Part shown: positions 26,401 through 33,344 of the stretch, one piece after another
Layout of the letters: each line of letters begins with the position of its first letter
Numbering within the stretch: position 1 is the first letter of the stretch
Origin: Streptomyces silvae
Lineage (GTDB): Bacteria; Actinomycetota; Actinomycetes; Streptomycetales; Streptomycetaceae
Assembly (NCBI RefSeq): GCF_016745505.1
Contig: NZ_JAERUC010000184.1
Location: 87,473 to 151,472, forward strand
DNA length: 64,000 nt
Direction: 5' to 3'
Notes under the pieces: generated by a model
Databases searched by the model: none
What the model was told of the DNA's origin: nothing
What the model saw: the letters and a program-made list of their open reading frames with translations, nothing else
Position numbers and translations under genes: made by a program

Positions 26401-26899
26401 CCCGCACCCCGGGGCCCTGGGGCGCCCCGGTCTCGTTGATGTCGAAGAAGTCCGCGTTGATCGCGGCGACGGTCCGGCGGCCCTTCCCGGGATCGTGTCC
26501 GGCCGCGAGCTCGGAGACCGTGTGCCGGTCGGCGACCTTGCCGGAGGAGAGGTAGTCGGCGCGGACTCCGCTGCCGTCCAGGTCGACGGAGAGGGTGTCG
26601 ACCCGTAGCCACTTGTCGGATTCCAGCCGGTCGTACGAGTTCAGACGTACGCCGGGGGCGACGGGGCGGGAGGCGCGGGCGGTCTCGATGCCGTCGCCGT
26701 CCACCACGGATGCCGCTCCGCCGGACGGTCCACTGGCGGCCGGCGGGGCGACGGGTCTGAGGATCTCCGCGGTGGTGTGCGGGCGGGGGTCCGGGGTCGG
26801 GTCGGCTGCTGCGGGGGCGACGGCCCCGACCACCGTCGCCGCCACGGTGGCCAGCAGCACGAGTGGCCGCAGGGCGGGGCGGAATGTTCCTGGGCCCAC
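23408..26899 (-). CDS. Secreted phosphodiester glycosidase (NAGPA-like) fused to a metallophosphoesterase
   Basis: A 1163-residue exported protein. A signal peptide (about 1-32) is followed by a phosphodiester-glycosidase/DUF2233 domain (about 100-430) with AAINADFFDINETG, VDGRQADSGGVTLTELGEMM and LNLDGGGSST. Ig-like or beta-sandwich segments fill about 450-770. A calcineurin-type phosphoesterase domain (about 798-1030) has MSDAQF, NGDLVDEG, PGNHEVMGG, EHVPP and GSHVGVFH in order. A final Ig-like domain closes the protein. It could release sugars from phosphodiester-linked wall polymers (teichoic-acid-like) and then phosphate. GTG 26899 has AGGAGG 6 bases upstream. A 776-residue open frame on the other strand (24278-26608) is a GC shadow. 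Confidence 0.85.
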   Translation of the reverse strand: MGPGTFRPALRPLVLLATVAATVVGAVAPAAADPTPDPRPHTTAEILRPVAPPAASGPSGGAASVVDGDGIETARASRPVAPGVRLNSYDRLESDKWLRVDTLSVDLDGSGVRADYLSSGKVADRHTVSELAAGHDPGKGRRTVAAINADFFDINETGAPQGPGVRDGRTVHSPAPGVNRAVGIGPGNAGRVLELYFDGTLTLPSGTHPLAAYNAANVPAQGVGAYTSAWGSADRALTVDDAKPVAEVAVRDGTVVSVSGTPGSGPVPEDTVVLVGREAGAALLTALKPGDPVGITYRARTDGGAVPRTAVGGRELLVVDGVAQNHDGEGNNTAAPRTAVGFSRDGRTMQVVTVDGRQADSGGVTLTELGEMMRGAGAYSALNLDGGGSSTLVAREPGSDALQVENSPSDGSERTVPNGLALTAPDGSGRLQGFWVETRTPPGAAPGDDPVAGGRPERVFPGLTRKLTAAGYDETYGPAAGAPRWRAVDASVGGVDSRGTFTARRSGTTDVRAEKAGAHGATRLTVLDRLARIRATTTRVGLADKDATGAFGIVGLDAHGTSAPVEPEDVTLDYDHTLFAVADDGRGSFTVTSLTGSGAGRIKATVAGVSTVLAVSVGLTEQSVSDFEDAGSWTFSQARADGSLAATPDGHTGTGLRLTYDFTRSTATRAAYAAPPRPVAVPGQPQAYTLWIKGDGNGAWPTLHLKDAAGSDQLLRGPYITWTGWRPVTFAVPPGAAMPLTVSRFYLAETAAARQYTGEIVIDDLTAQVPPTVELPEQDEPADPLIDPAAVTEGRDWRFAVMSDAQFVARDPDSAIVRQARRTLREIKAARPDFLVVNGDLVDEGSPADLAFARQVLDEELGSTLPWYYVPGNHEVMGGKIDNFISQFGPARRTFDHEGTRFVTLDTSSLSLRGGGLDQIKELRSQLDAAAKDRSVGSVMLIEHVPPRDPTVQKGSQLSDRKEAALVEQWLADFRRTTGKGAALVGSHVGVFHASHVDGVPYLVNGNSGKAPASPADEGGFTGWSLIGADRVTPGEQATARRQPWRGGPDWVSVQTRAHVDELALDAPSALVAGERTKVSARVTQGARTVPVAFPLSADWTGSPNVRIGTADGARRHHIATLDPATGTLTALRPGAVTLAVTVNGETRQVRIRIAAGAVAPAA

Positions 26900-27189
26900 A
26901 AATCCTCCTGGTGCGGAGCTGGTTGTGCGCGGAAAGCGCTGTCGGCGGACAGCATGGCCGGGCCCGGTGGGAGGCGCCAGAGGACAACGGGGACATCAGG
27001 AGGAACAGCGCGCGGCGAGGGAGTGACCCCGGGCGGACGCGGCGGGGCATCCCATCTCCGGCGGTGGGACGGGCCGTCGGCACGCTGCGAGGCCCGGTCC
27101 GGTCATGTGCGGCCGCCGGGCTCGGGGTGCTCGTCACGGCTGACACGGCGCCAGACCGGATCCGGGTACGAGGACTGACGTCCCATCTA
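26900..27189. other. Intergenic region between the phosphodiester-glycosidase and sialidase-like genes
   Basis: About 290 bp of divergent upstream sequence. Apart from the ribosome binding site of the minus-strand gene (near 26905-26912) and the promoter described at its right end, I see no gene, no repeat and no convincing second promoter. Confidence 0.5.
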
Positions 27190-27219
27190 TTTACATCGAT
27201 GTACATCCGGCTCTAGCCT
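27190..27219 (+). promoter_or_regulatory. Promoter of the sialidase-like gene with overlapping palindromic operator
   Basis: TTTACA (27190-27195) and TAGCCT (27214-27219) are separated by 18 bp and look like a vegetative promoter. A perfect 12-bp palindrome, TACATCGATGTA (27192-27203), overlaps the -35, where a repressor would block it. The AT-rich element stands out from its surroundings. I cannot assign a regulator family. Confidence 0.6.
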
Positions 27220-27255
27220 GACGCGCAATCCACCCGCCCCGGAAGGAACACGACC

Positions 27256-28548
27256 GTGATCCTGCCTCTTTCGCATGCCTTCGTCCGGCGCCACGGCGCC
27301 GGCTCCGCCCAGAGTCCCGGCGGTCGCCGCGGGCCCGGCGGCCGGTCCGCCGGCCGCCGGACACAGCTCCTCGTCCTCGCCCTGACCGGCGTGCTGGGCC
27401 TGCTGCTGACCACCTCGGCCACCGCCACAGCCAGCGGCACCGGCCCGGCCGCCGTGTCCTCCCCCATGGCCACCGGAACCCCGCTACGCGACGGCGCGGG
27501 CCTGTATCCGCGGGCCATCCGCCTCGCGCACAACGGCGCGGCCAACGGACGCGTCCTGGCGAGCGTCGTCACCTTCGACGGCAACAACGGGATCGGCGCC
27601 ATTCACGAGAGCACGGACTCGGGGGCGACCTTCCACGAGGTCGGCCGGATCGCCGACCCGGAGTCGGCGGCCGGCCAGGGCCTCTGCTGCACCACCCTGT
27701 TCGAACTGCCCCGGCAGGTGGGCGCGCTGCGCGCCGGCACGCTGCTGTGGGCCTCCTCCGCCGGCCAGGACGAGACCGACCGCCGCATGGCGCTGCGGAT
27801 CTGGCGGAGCGACGATGTGGGCGCCAGCTGGTCCTACCTGTCCTCGTGCGCGGTGGCGGGCGGGACGGGCGGCCTGTGGGAACCGGAGTTCTCGGTGGCC
27901 GCCGACGGCGCGCTGGTCTGCCATTACGCCGATGAGACCGACCCCGCGCACAGTCAGAAACTCGTCGCGGCGCGCAGTTACGACGGGGTGCGCTGGGAAG
28001 GGCACCACAGCACCGTGGCCAGCGGCTGGGAGCCCGACCGGCCGGGTATGCCCGTGGTCCGGCAGCTGCCGAACGGCACGTACTTCATGAGCTACGAGAT
28101 CTGCAATCCCGGCGGGCAGTACCAGTGCGTGGTGCACTACCGGACGTCCGCCGACGGCTGGAACTGGGGGGACCCCGCCTGGCTGGGCATCCGGCCCGAG
28201 ACCGCCGACGGCCGGTACTTCCGCGCCGCTCCCACCATCGCCTGGGCACCCGCTCCGGGCGGCGGGTCCGACGGGCGCATCCTGCTGGTCGGACAGCGCC
28301 TGCTGAACCGGGACGGCACGCCCGCCGCCGGCAGCGGCCGTACGGTTCTGACCAACGCGCGGAACGGCGAAGGGCCGTGGTCCGCGATCGCCGCCCCGGT
28401 GACGGTGCCGGACCCGGAGGTGAACTACTGCCAGAACTACAGCTCGCCGCTGCTGCCCTCGGCGGACGGCAGGCAGGTGCTGCAGATCGCCACCGACTTC
28501 GACGGAACGGTGTGCAGGGCGTACTTCGGGACGGGAAACCTGCCGTAG
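27256..28548 (+). CDS. Secreted sialidase-fold (BNR/Asp-box) exo-glycosidase-like protein
   Basis: A 430-residue exported protein. The long N-terminal region has a Gly/Arg-rich tail and then a hydrophobic signal core (about residues 36-58). The rest is a beta-propeller with at least two Asp-box motifs, STDSGATFHEVG and SDDVGASWSYL, plus PRAIRLAHNG and LWEPEFSVAADG. This is the sialidase superfamily, including GH33, GH93 exo-arabinanase and uncharacterised groups. The arginine triad of true sialidases is not obvious, so another substrate is likely. GGAAGGA precedes GTG 27256 by 8 bases. It is transcribed alone from the promoter at 27190-27219. Confidence 0.78.
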   Translation: MILPLSHAFVRRHGAGSAQSPGGRRGPGGRSAGRRTQLLVLALTGVLGLLLTTSATATASGTGPAAVSSPMATGTPLRDGAGLYPRAIRLAHNGAANGRVLASVVTFDGNNGIGAIHESTDSGATFHEVGRIADPESAAGQGLCCTTLFELPRQVGALRAGTLLWASSAGQDETDRRMALRIWRSDDVGASWSYLSSCAVAGGTGGLWEPEFSVAADGALVCHYADETDPAHSQKLVAARSYDGVRWEGHHSTVASGWEPDRPGMPVVRQLPNGTYFMSYEICNPGGQYQCVVHYRTSADGWNWGDPAWLGIRPETADGRYFRAAPTIAWAPAPGGGSDGRILLVGQRLLNRDGTPAAGSGRTVLTNARNGEGPWSAIAAPVTVPDPEVNYCQNYSSPLLPSADGRQVLQIATDFDGTVCRAYFGTGNLP

Positions 28549-28552
28549 CGCG

Positions 28553-28570
28553 CCGCCCCGGAGCGGGCGG
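28553..28570. terminator. Short hairpin between convergent genes
   Basis: CCGCCC-N6-GGGCGG immediately after the sialidase-like stop and just before the stop of the convergent alcohol dehydrogenase. It is weak but well placed as a shared terminator. Confidence 0.5.
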
Positions 28571-28573
28571 GGC

Positions 28574-29605
28574 CTATGCCGGCTGGAGGACCGTCCGCAG
28601 CGCGCCCGTTTCGACACCGGTGGTGAGGGCGTCGTAGGCCTCGCCCGTCCGCGCGAGGCCTAGCTCCCCGGTGACGATCCGCGAGAGTCGCTCCAGGTGC
28701 TGGGGCGCGAGCGTCTCGAGGAGCCAGTGCGTGGACGACGCGTCGACCTGGCCCGTACTGATGGTGACGTTCTTGCGCCACAGGTTCTCCAGGTGCAGGG
28801 TGACCGCGGAGTCGTGCATCCCGATGTTGGCGATGTGACCGCCGTCGCGCACGGCCCCGGTGCACAGGGCGAAGCTGTCGGGAGTTCCCGCCGCTTCGAT
28901 GACCACGTCCGCGCCGGGGCCTTCCGACAGTTCCGCTATCAGCCGGCCGGGGAGCTCCGCGGCGTCGGCCCCCAGCTCGGTGGCGATCTCCAGACGGCGG
29001 GGCGAGAGGTCGACGGCGATGACGCGGGACGGGGTGAACATGCCGGCGACGACCAGCGCGGCCAGGCCCACCGGCCCCGCGCCCACCACGACGACCACGG
29101 AACCGGGCCGGACCTTGCCGTTGCGTACGCCGAGCTCGAAGGCGGCGGGCAGCACTTCGGAGAAGAGGACGGCCGTGCGCCTGTCCAGGGTGTAGGGGAG
29201 CTTGTGGGTCGAATGGTCCGCGAAGGGGACCCGGACGAGTTCCGCCTGGGTGCCGTTCGTCTCGTGCCCCAGCAGCCACCCGCCGCCCTGCGTGCACCGG
29301 CCGTGCGCGCCCTCCCTGCACGGCGGGCACTGACCGCAGGCGGAGATGGACGAGAGGATCACCTCGTCGCCCGGGACCACGGCGTGCACCTCGGGTCCGA
29401 CGTCCACGATCTCGCCGACGGCCTCGTGCCCCAGGACCGTGCCGGGCTTCACCCCGCCGATATCGCCCCGCAACGTGTGCAGGTCGCCCGCGCAGACGGT
29501 GGCCGCCTCGACCCTCACGAGGGCGTCGGCAGGATGCTCGATCGCCGGGTCGTCGACGGTTTCCCAGCGTCCCTCGCCGGGGCCGTGGTAGACGAATGCG
29601 TGCAC
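28574..29605 (-). CDS. Zinc-dependent alcohol dehydrogenase (dormancy island copy 1)
   Basis: A 343-residue medium-chain dehydrogenase. Catalytic zinc ligands are the Cys in VCAGDLHTLRGD and the GHEAVGE motif; the structural zinc lobe is CGQCPPCREGAHGRC. The NAD-binding turn is VVVVGAGPVGLAALV followed by VIAVDLSPRRLE. It is a close paralogue of the enzyme at 44690-45775 (compare the shared CTxxVRxGGHIANIGMH-type and LENLWRKNVTISTG-type blocks). I chose GTG 29605, giving MHAFVYHG, because GAGGGAG lies 8 bases upstream and it aligns with the paralogue's MKALVFHG; GTG 29614 is the alternative. A Dos-box-like palindrome lies about 100 bp upstream. Likely role: redox balancing by alcohol/aldehyde interconversion at low oxygen. 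Confidence 0.88.
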   Translation of the reverse strand: MHAFVYHGPGEGRWETVDDPAIEHPADALVRVEAATVCAGDLHTLRGDIGGVKPGTVLGHEAVGEIVDVGPEVHAVVPGDEVILSSISACGQCPPCREGAHGRCTQGGGWLLGHETNGTQAELVRVPFADHSTHKLPYTLDRRTAVLFSEVLPAAFELGVRNGKVRPGSVVVVVGAGPVGLAALVVAGMFTPSRVIAVDLSPRRLEIATELGADAAELPGRLIAELSEGPGADVVIEAAGTPDSFALCTGAVRDGGHIANIGMHDSAVTLHLENLWRKNVTISTGQVDASSTHWLLETLAPQHLERLSRIVTGELGLARTGEAYDALTTGVETGALRTVLQPA

Positions 29606-29707
29606 AGTGCTCACTCCCTCTCCGACGCCGGCCGACGGCTGGCCCGCGGCACTCCCAGTCTCCGTCCGCACCGCGTTCCCTTCGAGAGACGGAGGGGGTA
29701 GTCCTCC

Positions 29708-29722
29708 GGGACATTCGGTCCC
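29708..29722. promoter_or_regulatory. Dos-box-like palindrome upstream of alcohol dehydrogenase 1
   Basis: GGGACATTCGGTCCC has perfect GGGAC/GTCCC arms. Its first 14 bases match 12 of 14 of the common mycobacterial DosR core GGGACTTTCGGCCC. It lies 103 bp upstream of the dehydrogenase start and 230 bp upstream of the Rv1733c-like start. OsdR binding is inferred from the match and from the encoded regulon-like genes. Confidence 0.6.
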
Positions 29723-29771
29723 CCGGCCGAGGGGGACGACGCGATTCCGCCGCCGCCGGAAGCGCCCACGA

Positions 29772-29786
29772 GGGACCGGTCGGCCC
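29772..29786. promoter_or_regulatory. Second Dos-box-like palindrome in the same divergent region
   Basis: GGGACCGGTCGGCCC shares the GGGAC...CGGCCC layout with the site 64 bp to its left. It lies on the side facing the Rv1733c-like gene. The 15-base length leaves one extra spacer base compared with the mycobacterial 14-base core, so it may be a weaker site. Apart from these two sites, nothing else is recognised in the 347-bp gap. Confidence 0.5.
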
Positions 29787-29952
29787 TCCGGGGTGCGTCG
29801 GACGGCCCTTCTGCGCCCCCGCGGGCGTGCGGAGACTCGGTAGGGAGGCGACCGGCCCCCGGATCCCGGGCGGAGGCGGATGACCGCCGTCGCGGAACGG
29901 GACACCGGGGTGGCCGCCGAGACCGGAACATGGCCCGAAAGGCTGTGCACCC

Positions 29953-30537
29953 ATGTCCGTTGCGATCGGAAGCCGGCGGTGGCGTTCGCATCCTCTGCGC
30001 CGGGGGATAGACGTCGTCGAGGTCCGGCTGTTCCTTGTCCTGTCCACCCTGGTTCTCGTGTGCGCGTCGGCGATCGGCGCGGCACACGGCTGGTCCGCCT
30101 TCGAGCACGAACGGTCGGTCGCCGCCGAACAGCGGGCCGACCGGCATCTCGTGCGCGCCCTGGTGCTCCGGGACGCCGCGACGTCGTCGCCCTGGTCGGA
30201 CGAGTCGGGGCGCTCCGCACGCGTCCCGGTACCGGTCCGCTGGACCGATACCGCGGGCGGCGCTGTCACGGGGAAGGCGATGGTCGCCCCGGGCACCGAG
30301 CGGGGGGAGCGGACGGACGTCTGGCTGGATCACCGGGGCCGGGTCACGAGCGCGCCCGCCGGGGACCGCGAGGCGTGGGCCGAGGCGCTGGTGGCGGGCG
30401 GCGGGATCGCGGCCGTCACCGTGGGCGCCGGGGTGGTGGCCGGGCTGGGGATCCGGGTGATGTGCAACCGGCGGCGTGCGGCCGACTGGGAGACCGAGTG
30501 GAGCAGAGTGGAACCGGAATGGAGCCGACGTGTCTGA
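29953..30537 (+). CDS. Rv1733c-like membrane protein
   Basis: A 194-residue protein with one transmembrane helix near residues 27-48, an extracytoplasmic domain of about 90 residues with VPVRWTD and AWAEALVAGG-type blocks, and a second helix near 145-165, ending in a basic cytoplasmic tail. This two-helix layout with the DRxWxxHRGRVT-like middle (VWLDHRGRVTSAP) is that of the Rv1733c family. In M. tuberculosis that protein is a DosR-regulon antigen of unknown function. ATG 29953 has GAAAGG upstream. Its end overlaps or abuts the CBS-BON gene, so they are probably cotranscribed. The family call is fairly confident; the function is unknown. Confidence 0.78.
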   Translation: MSVAIGSRRWRSHPLRRGIDVVEVRLFLVLSTLVLVCASAIGAAHGWSAFEHERSVAAEQRADRHLVRALVLRDAATSSPWSDESGRSARVPVPVRWTDTAGGAVTGKAMVAPGTERGERTDVWLDHRGRVTSAPAGDREAWAEALVAGGGIAAVTVGAGVVAGLGIRVMCNRRRAADWETEWSRVEPEWSRRV

Positions 30538-30592
30538 GTCCCGACCGGCGACGCGGGGCGGGCCCGCGTCCGCCCCGCCAGGAGAGCCCGTG

Positions 30593-31246
30593 ATGACGAC
30601 CTCGCCGCACACCGTGAGCGACCTGATGACCCGTGCCGCGGTCGCCGTGGGCGGCCAGGCCTCGTACAAGGACATCGTCACCCTGATGCACCAGTGGAAG
30701 GTGAGCGCGCTGCCCGTGCTCGCCGGCGACGGGCGTGTCATCGGGGTGGTCTCGGAGGCGGACCTCCTGCCGAAGGAGGAGAACCGCCCCACCGGAGGCT
30801 CCGTACCGGGTGACCGGCCGTTCGCGGACACCTCGAAGGCCGACGCGCTGTACGCGGAGCAGCTCATGTCGAGCCCTGCCGTCACGGTGCACGCGGACGC
30901 CACCGTGGCCGAAGCGGCACGGATCATGGCGCGGCGGCGCGTCAAGCGTCTGCCGGTGGTCGACAGCGGTGGTGTCCTGCGGGGCATCATCAGCCGGGGT
31001 GACCTGCTGAAGGTCTTCCTGCGCTCCGACGACGACATCGCCGCCGAGGCGCGCACCGTGCTGTCCGGTCTCCCGGCCGCCTCCGGCATCGACGTACGGG
31101 TGTCCGACGGGGTGGTGACCCTGGGGGGCGCTCTGTCCGACCGGGCGCTGGTCCCGCTCGTCGCCCGTGCGGTGCGGGCGGTGGAGGGCGTCGTGGACAT
31201 CCGCCTGGACCTGGGCCCGGCGACGCACTCCGACGTCGGGGCGTGA
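30593..31246 (+). CDS. CBS-CBS-BON domain protein (copy 1)
   Basis: A 217-residue cytoplasmic protein. Two CBS motifs lie at about residues 8-60 (VSDLMTRAAVAV to GVVSEADLLPKEE) and 88-140 (EQLMSSPAVTV to GIISRGDLLKVFLR), then a BON domain (about 145-210, with VRVSDGVVTLGGALSDRALVPL). CBS pairs bind adenosine nucleotides and report energy state; BON domains bind phospholipid or partner proteins. M. tuberculosis Rv2626c (Hrp1), a strongly DosR-induced protein, is a CBS pair. ATG 30593 follows AGGAG by 8 bases; GTG 30530, overlapping the upstream stop, is possible. A second copy lies at 40294-40950. Confidence 0.87.
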   Translation: MTTSPHTVSDLMTRAAVAVGGQASYKDIVTLMHQWKVSALPVLAGDGRVIGVVSEADLLPKEENRPTGGSVPGDRPFADTSKADALYAEQLMSSPAVTVHADATVAEAARIMARRRVKRLPVVDSGGVLRGIISRGDLLKVFLRSDDDIAAEARTVLSGLPAASGIDVRVSDGVVTLGGALSDRALVPLVARAVRAVEGVVDIRLDLGPATHSDVGA

Positions 31247-31365
31247 TCCCTGCAGGAGCTGCGATCCCTGCGAGAGCTTCGCGTGCACCCTGCTGAAGAC
31301 GCATGACCCGTGCCGGCGGTCAGCGGGAAGGCCGGCCGGGAAGGTCGGCGGGGAGCTGGCGGCGG

Positions 31366-32223
31366 TCAGCGGGGAACGGTGATCACCGGGCACTCCGCCC
31401 GGTGCAGGAGTCCGTGGACCACCGAGCCGAGCCGCATCCCGGTGTAGCCCCCGTAGCCGCGCCTCCCCACGACGACGGCGAGCGCGGCCGAGGAGACCCG
31501 GGCGAGTTCCTCCACGGGATGGCCCCGGCGCACCTCCTGTGTGACGTTCACGCCCGGGTGGCGTACGGAGTGCTCGGCGACGGTCTCCGCGAGGAGACGT
31601 GTGCGCGTCTCCCGTCCGCTCTCCCCCGCCAGCTCGATGAGGGGGCGGGGCCACACCCACACCGCGTGTACGGAGGCGTGCCGCAGCTCCGCCTCCTCGA
31701 ACGCGAAACGTACGGCCTCGCGGGAGGAGTCGCTGCCGTCCACGCCCACGACCAGCTGTGCGGGCTCCTGCGCCGTGTGTTCCGGTGAGCGCACGACGAC
31801 GACGGGGCAGTGTGCCTGTGCGCTGAGGGGCGCCGCCACCGACCGGATGCTGAGGATCTCGGCCGCGCGGCCGAGCCTGCGCGAGCCGACCACGATCAGG
31901 CGGGTGGGGCCGGTCGTACGCCGGCAGAGCTCCACCGCCGGCAACCCGTCCACGAGTTCGGTCACCACGTGCGCCCCGGGGGTGAGGCGGAAGACCGTCT
32001 CGCTCGCGGCGGCCAGCGCCTCCCGGCCCTGCGCCTGCAGGGAGAGGCGTTGCGGTGTCGCGTCGACGTGCTGGGTGTCGTGGCCCGGCGGGACCGCCAG
32101 AACCAGCCGCAGCGGGACGTTTCTGCGTTCGGCCTCGTCCGCCGCCCAGGCCAGCGTGGGCACCGAGGGATCCAGTGGGTCTATGCCGACCACGATCTGC
32201 TGGTCGGCGTCGAAGGCCGTCAC
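31366..32223 (-). CDS. Universal stress protein, two Usp domains
   Basis: A 285-residue tandem Usp protein. Domain 1 begins QIVVGIDPLDPS and ends with VVGSRRLGRAAEILSIRS...CPVVVVR; domain 2 begins QLVVGVDGSDSS and ends with VVGRRGYGGYTGMRLGSVVHGLLHRAECPVITVPR. The G-2x-G-9x-G-(S/T) ATP-binding pattern is best kept in domain 2. Tandem Usp proteins such as Rv2623 and Rv2005c are typical DosR-regulon members that slow growth. GTG 32223 overlaps the stop of the next Usp gene (GTGA), so the pair is one operon reading leftward from 33098. Confidence 0.9.
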   Translation of the reverse strand: MTAFDADQQIVVGIDPLDPSVPTLAWAADEAERRNVPLRLVLAVPPGHDTQHVDATPQRLSLQAQGREALAAASETVFRLTPGAHVVTELVDGLPAVELCRRTTGPTRLIVVGSRRLGRAAEILSIRSVAAPLSAQAHCPVVVVRSPEHTAQEPAQLVVGVDGSDSSREAVRFAFEEAELRHASVHAVWVWPRPLIELAGESGRETRTRLLAETVAEHSVRHPGVNVTQEVRRGHPVEELARVSSAALAVVVGRRGYGGYTGMRLGSVVHGLLHRAECPVITVPR

Positions 32224-33098
32224 GCTACCTCCTCGGTCACGCCCCGGGGAACGATCTGGACGGGGCAGTGGGAATGGTGCAGCAGGGCGTGGGCGACGCG
32301 GCCCGGCGTGGCGCTCACATGGTCCTGTTCACGGCGCCCGCCCACGACGACGAGGTCGCAGCGGCGGCTCGCCTCGACGAGTACGGCTGCCGCGGATCTG
32401 CCTGTCTCGACGGCGCAGGAGACGGTCGTCCCGGGGAACGCCTCCCGGAGGCTCTGCGCGAGGTCCTCGATCTGCTGTTCGCTCCGGCGGTCGGCGCCCT
32501 TCTCCGCGTCGGACAGCCGCCCGGTGCCGGCCGCGCGCGCCAGGATGCTCCTGACTCCCAGGAGGTTCAGGCTCGCCTCCCGGAGCCGCGCCTCACGCGC
32601 TGCGGCCTCCAGCCAGTCGCCGTCCGTGGCGCCCCGGACCGCCGCCGTGACACGTCCGGTCCCCGACCAGGGGGACTCGCCACGCACCACCACGACGGGA
32701 ACGGCTGCTCCCGTCGCCACCCCGAGACCGACGGAGCCGAGCAGGAGCGCGCCGAAACCGCCGCGTCCCCGGCTCCCCACGACGATGCGGCCCCGACGGC
32801 CCGCGGCGTCGTGCAGGGCGGAGACCGGTTCCTTGCGGCTGAGGCTCCGGGTGATGTCGAGGGAGGGGTAGCGCTCCTGCACCTCTGCCGCCGTCTCGTC
32901 GAGCAGCTCGTGCCCCTTGTTCTTGACGCTCTCCACCGTCTCGAAGGAGGCGAAACGGGAGATCCGGTCGAGGTCGGCCGCGTACAGGACGCACAGTTGC
33001 TGCCGGGCCGCGTCGGCCTGGGCCGCGGCCCACGACACGGCGGACCTGGCGTGGTCCGAACCGTCGATCCCTACGACGATCTGTCCCTCGGTGCTCAT
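32220..33098 (-). CDS. Universal stress protein, two Usp domains
   Basis: A 292-residue tandem Usp protein. Domain 1 (QIVVGIDGSDHARSAV ... VVGSRGRGGFGALLLGSVGLGVATGAAVPVVVVRG) has a full ATP-binding signature; domain 2 is more diverged (VTAAVRGATDGDWLEAA ... VVVGGRREQDHVSATPGRVAHALLHHSHCPVQIVPR). ATG 33098 has GAGGAG 6-7 bases upstream. It is the promoter-proximal gene of the two-Usp operon and is divergent from the nicotinate phosphoribosyltransferase. A Dos-box-like site lies between the two starts, 87 bp from this one. Confidence 0.9.
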   Translation of the reverse strand: MSTEGQIVVGIDGSDHARSAVSWAAAQADAARQQLCVLYAADLDRISRFASFETVESVKNKGHELLDETAAEVQERYPSLDITRSLSRKEPVSALHDAAGRRGRIVVGSRGRGGFGALLLGSVGLGVATGAAVPVVVVRGESPWSGTGRVTAAVRGATDGDWLEAAAREARLREASLNLLGVRSILARAAGTGRLSDAEKGADRRSEQQIEDLAQSLREAFPGTTVSCAVETGRSAAAVLVEASRRCDLVVVGGRREQDHVSATPGRVAHALLHHSHCPVQIVPRGVTEEVA

Positions 33099-33184
33099 AT
33101 CCGCTCCTCATCGCATGGGCTCGCTCGTCTCCGAGGGTCCCCGCACGGGCGCGCGAGTGGCAGGGCCACGGCGGTCACGTCCAG

Positions 33185-33198
33185 GGGCCGAAGGTCCC
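33185..33198. promoter_or_regulatory. Dos-box-like site between Usp and nicotinate phosphoribosyltransferase genes
   Basis: Read on the minus strand, GGGACCTTCGGCCC matches 13 of 14 positions of the frequent mycobacterial DosR core GGGACTTTCGGCCC. A second copy of its CCGAAGGT half-core lies at 33223-33230, 35 bp away. The site lies in the 246-bp divergent region and could drive both transcription units. Confidence 0.7.
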
Positions 33199-33344
33199 GG
33201 AAGACCCCTGTGGCACGGATTACCGAAGGTGCCCCACTCGGCCCTTCTCGCCGGTCGCGCCGCGGGAAACGCTGGTCGTGCACGCGGAGGCCCCCGGTTC
33301 CGGAACGGCGGCCCCGTCACGCGGGAAGAAGCGGTGAGCGCCCG

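Noticed and set aside
24278..26608. Plus-strand open frame of 776 codons opposite the large secreted gene
   Set aside because: It is the GC-driven shadow of the phosphodiester-glycosidase gene: low-complexity Gly/Arg/Val-rich translation, no family motifs, no ribosome site.
29880..29952. ATG at 29880 as the start of another small gene before the Rv1733c-like protein
   Set aside because: Its frame continues out of phase with the Rv1733c-like gene, with poor composition and no family resemblance.
32055..33344. N-terminal extension of the nicotinate phosphoribosyltransferase frame
   Set aside because: The frame is open by chance over the Usp gene and its promoter; family similarity starts at ATG 33345.
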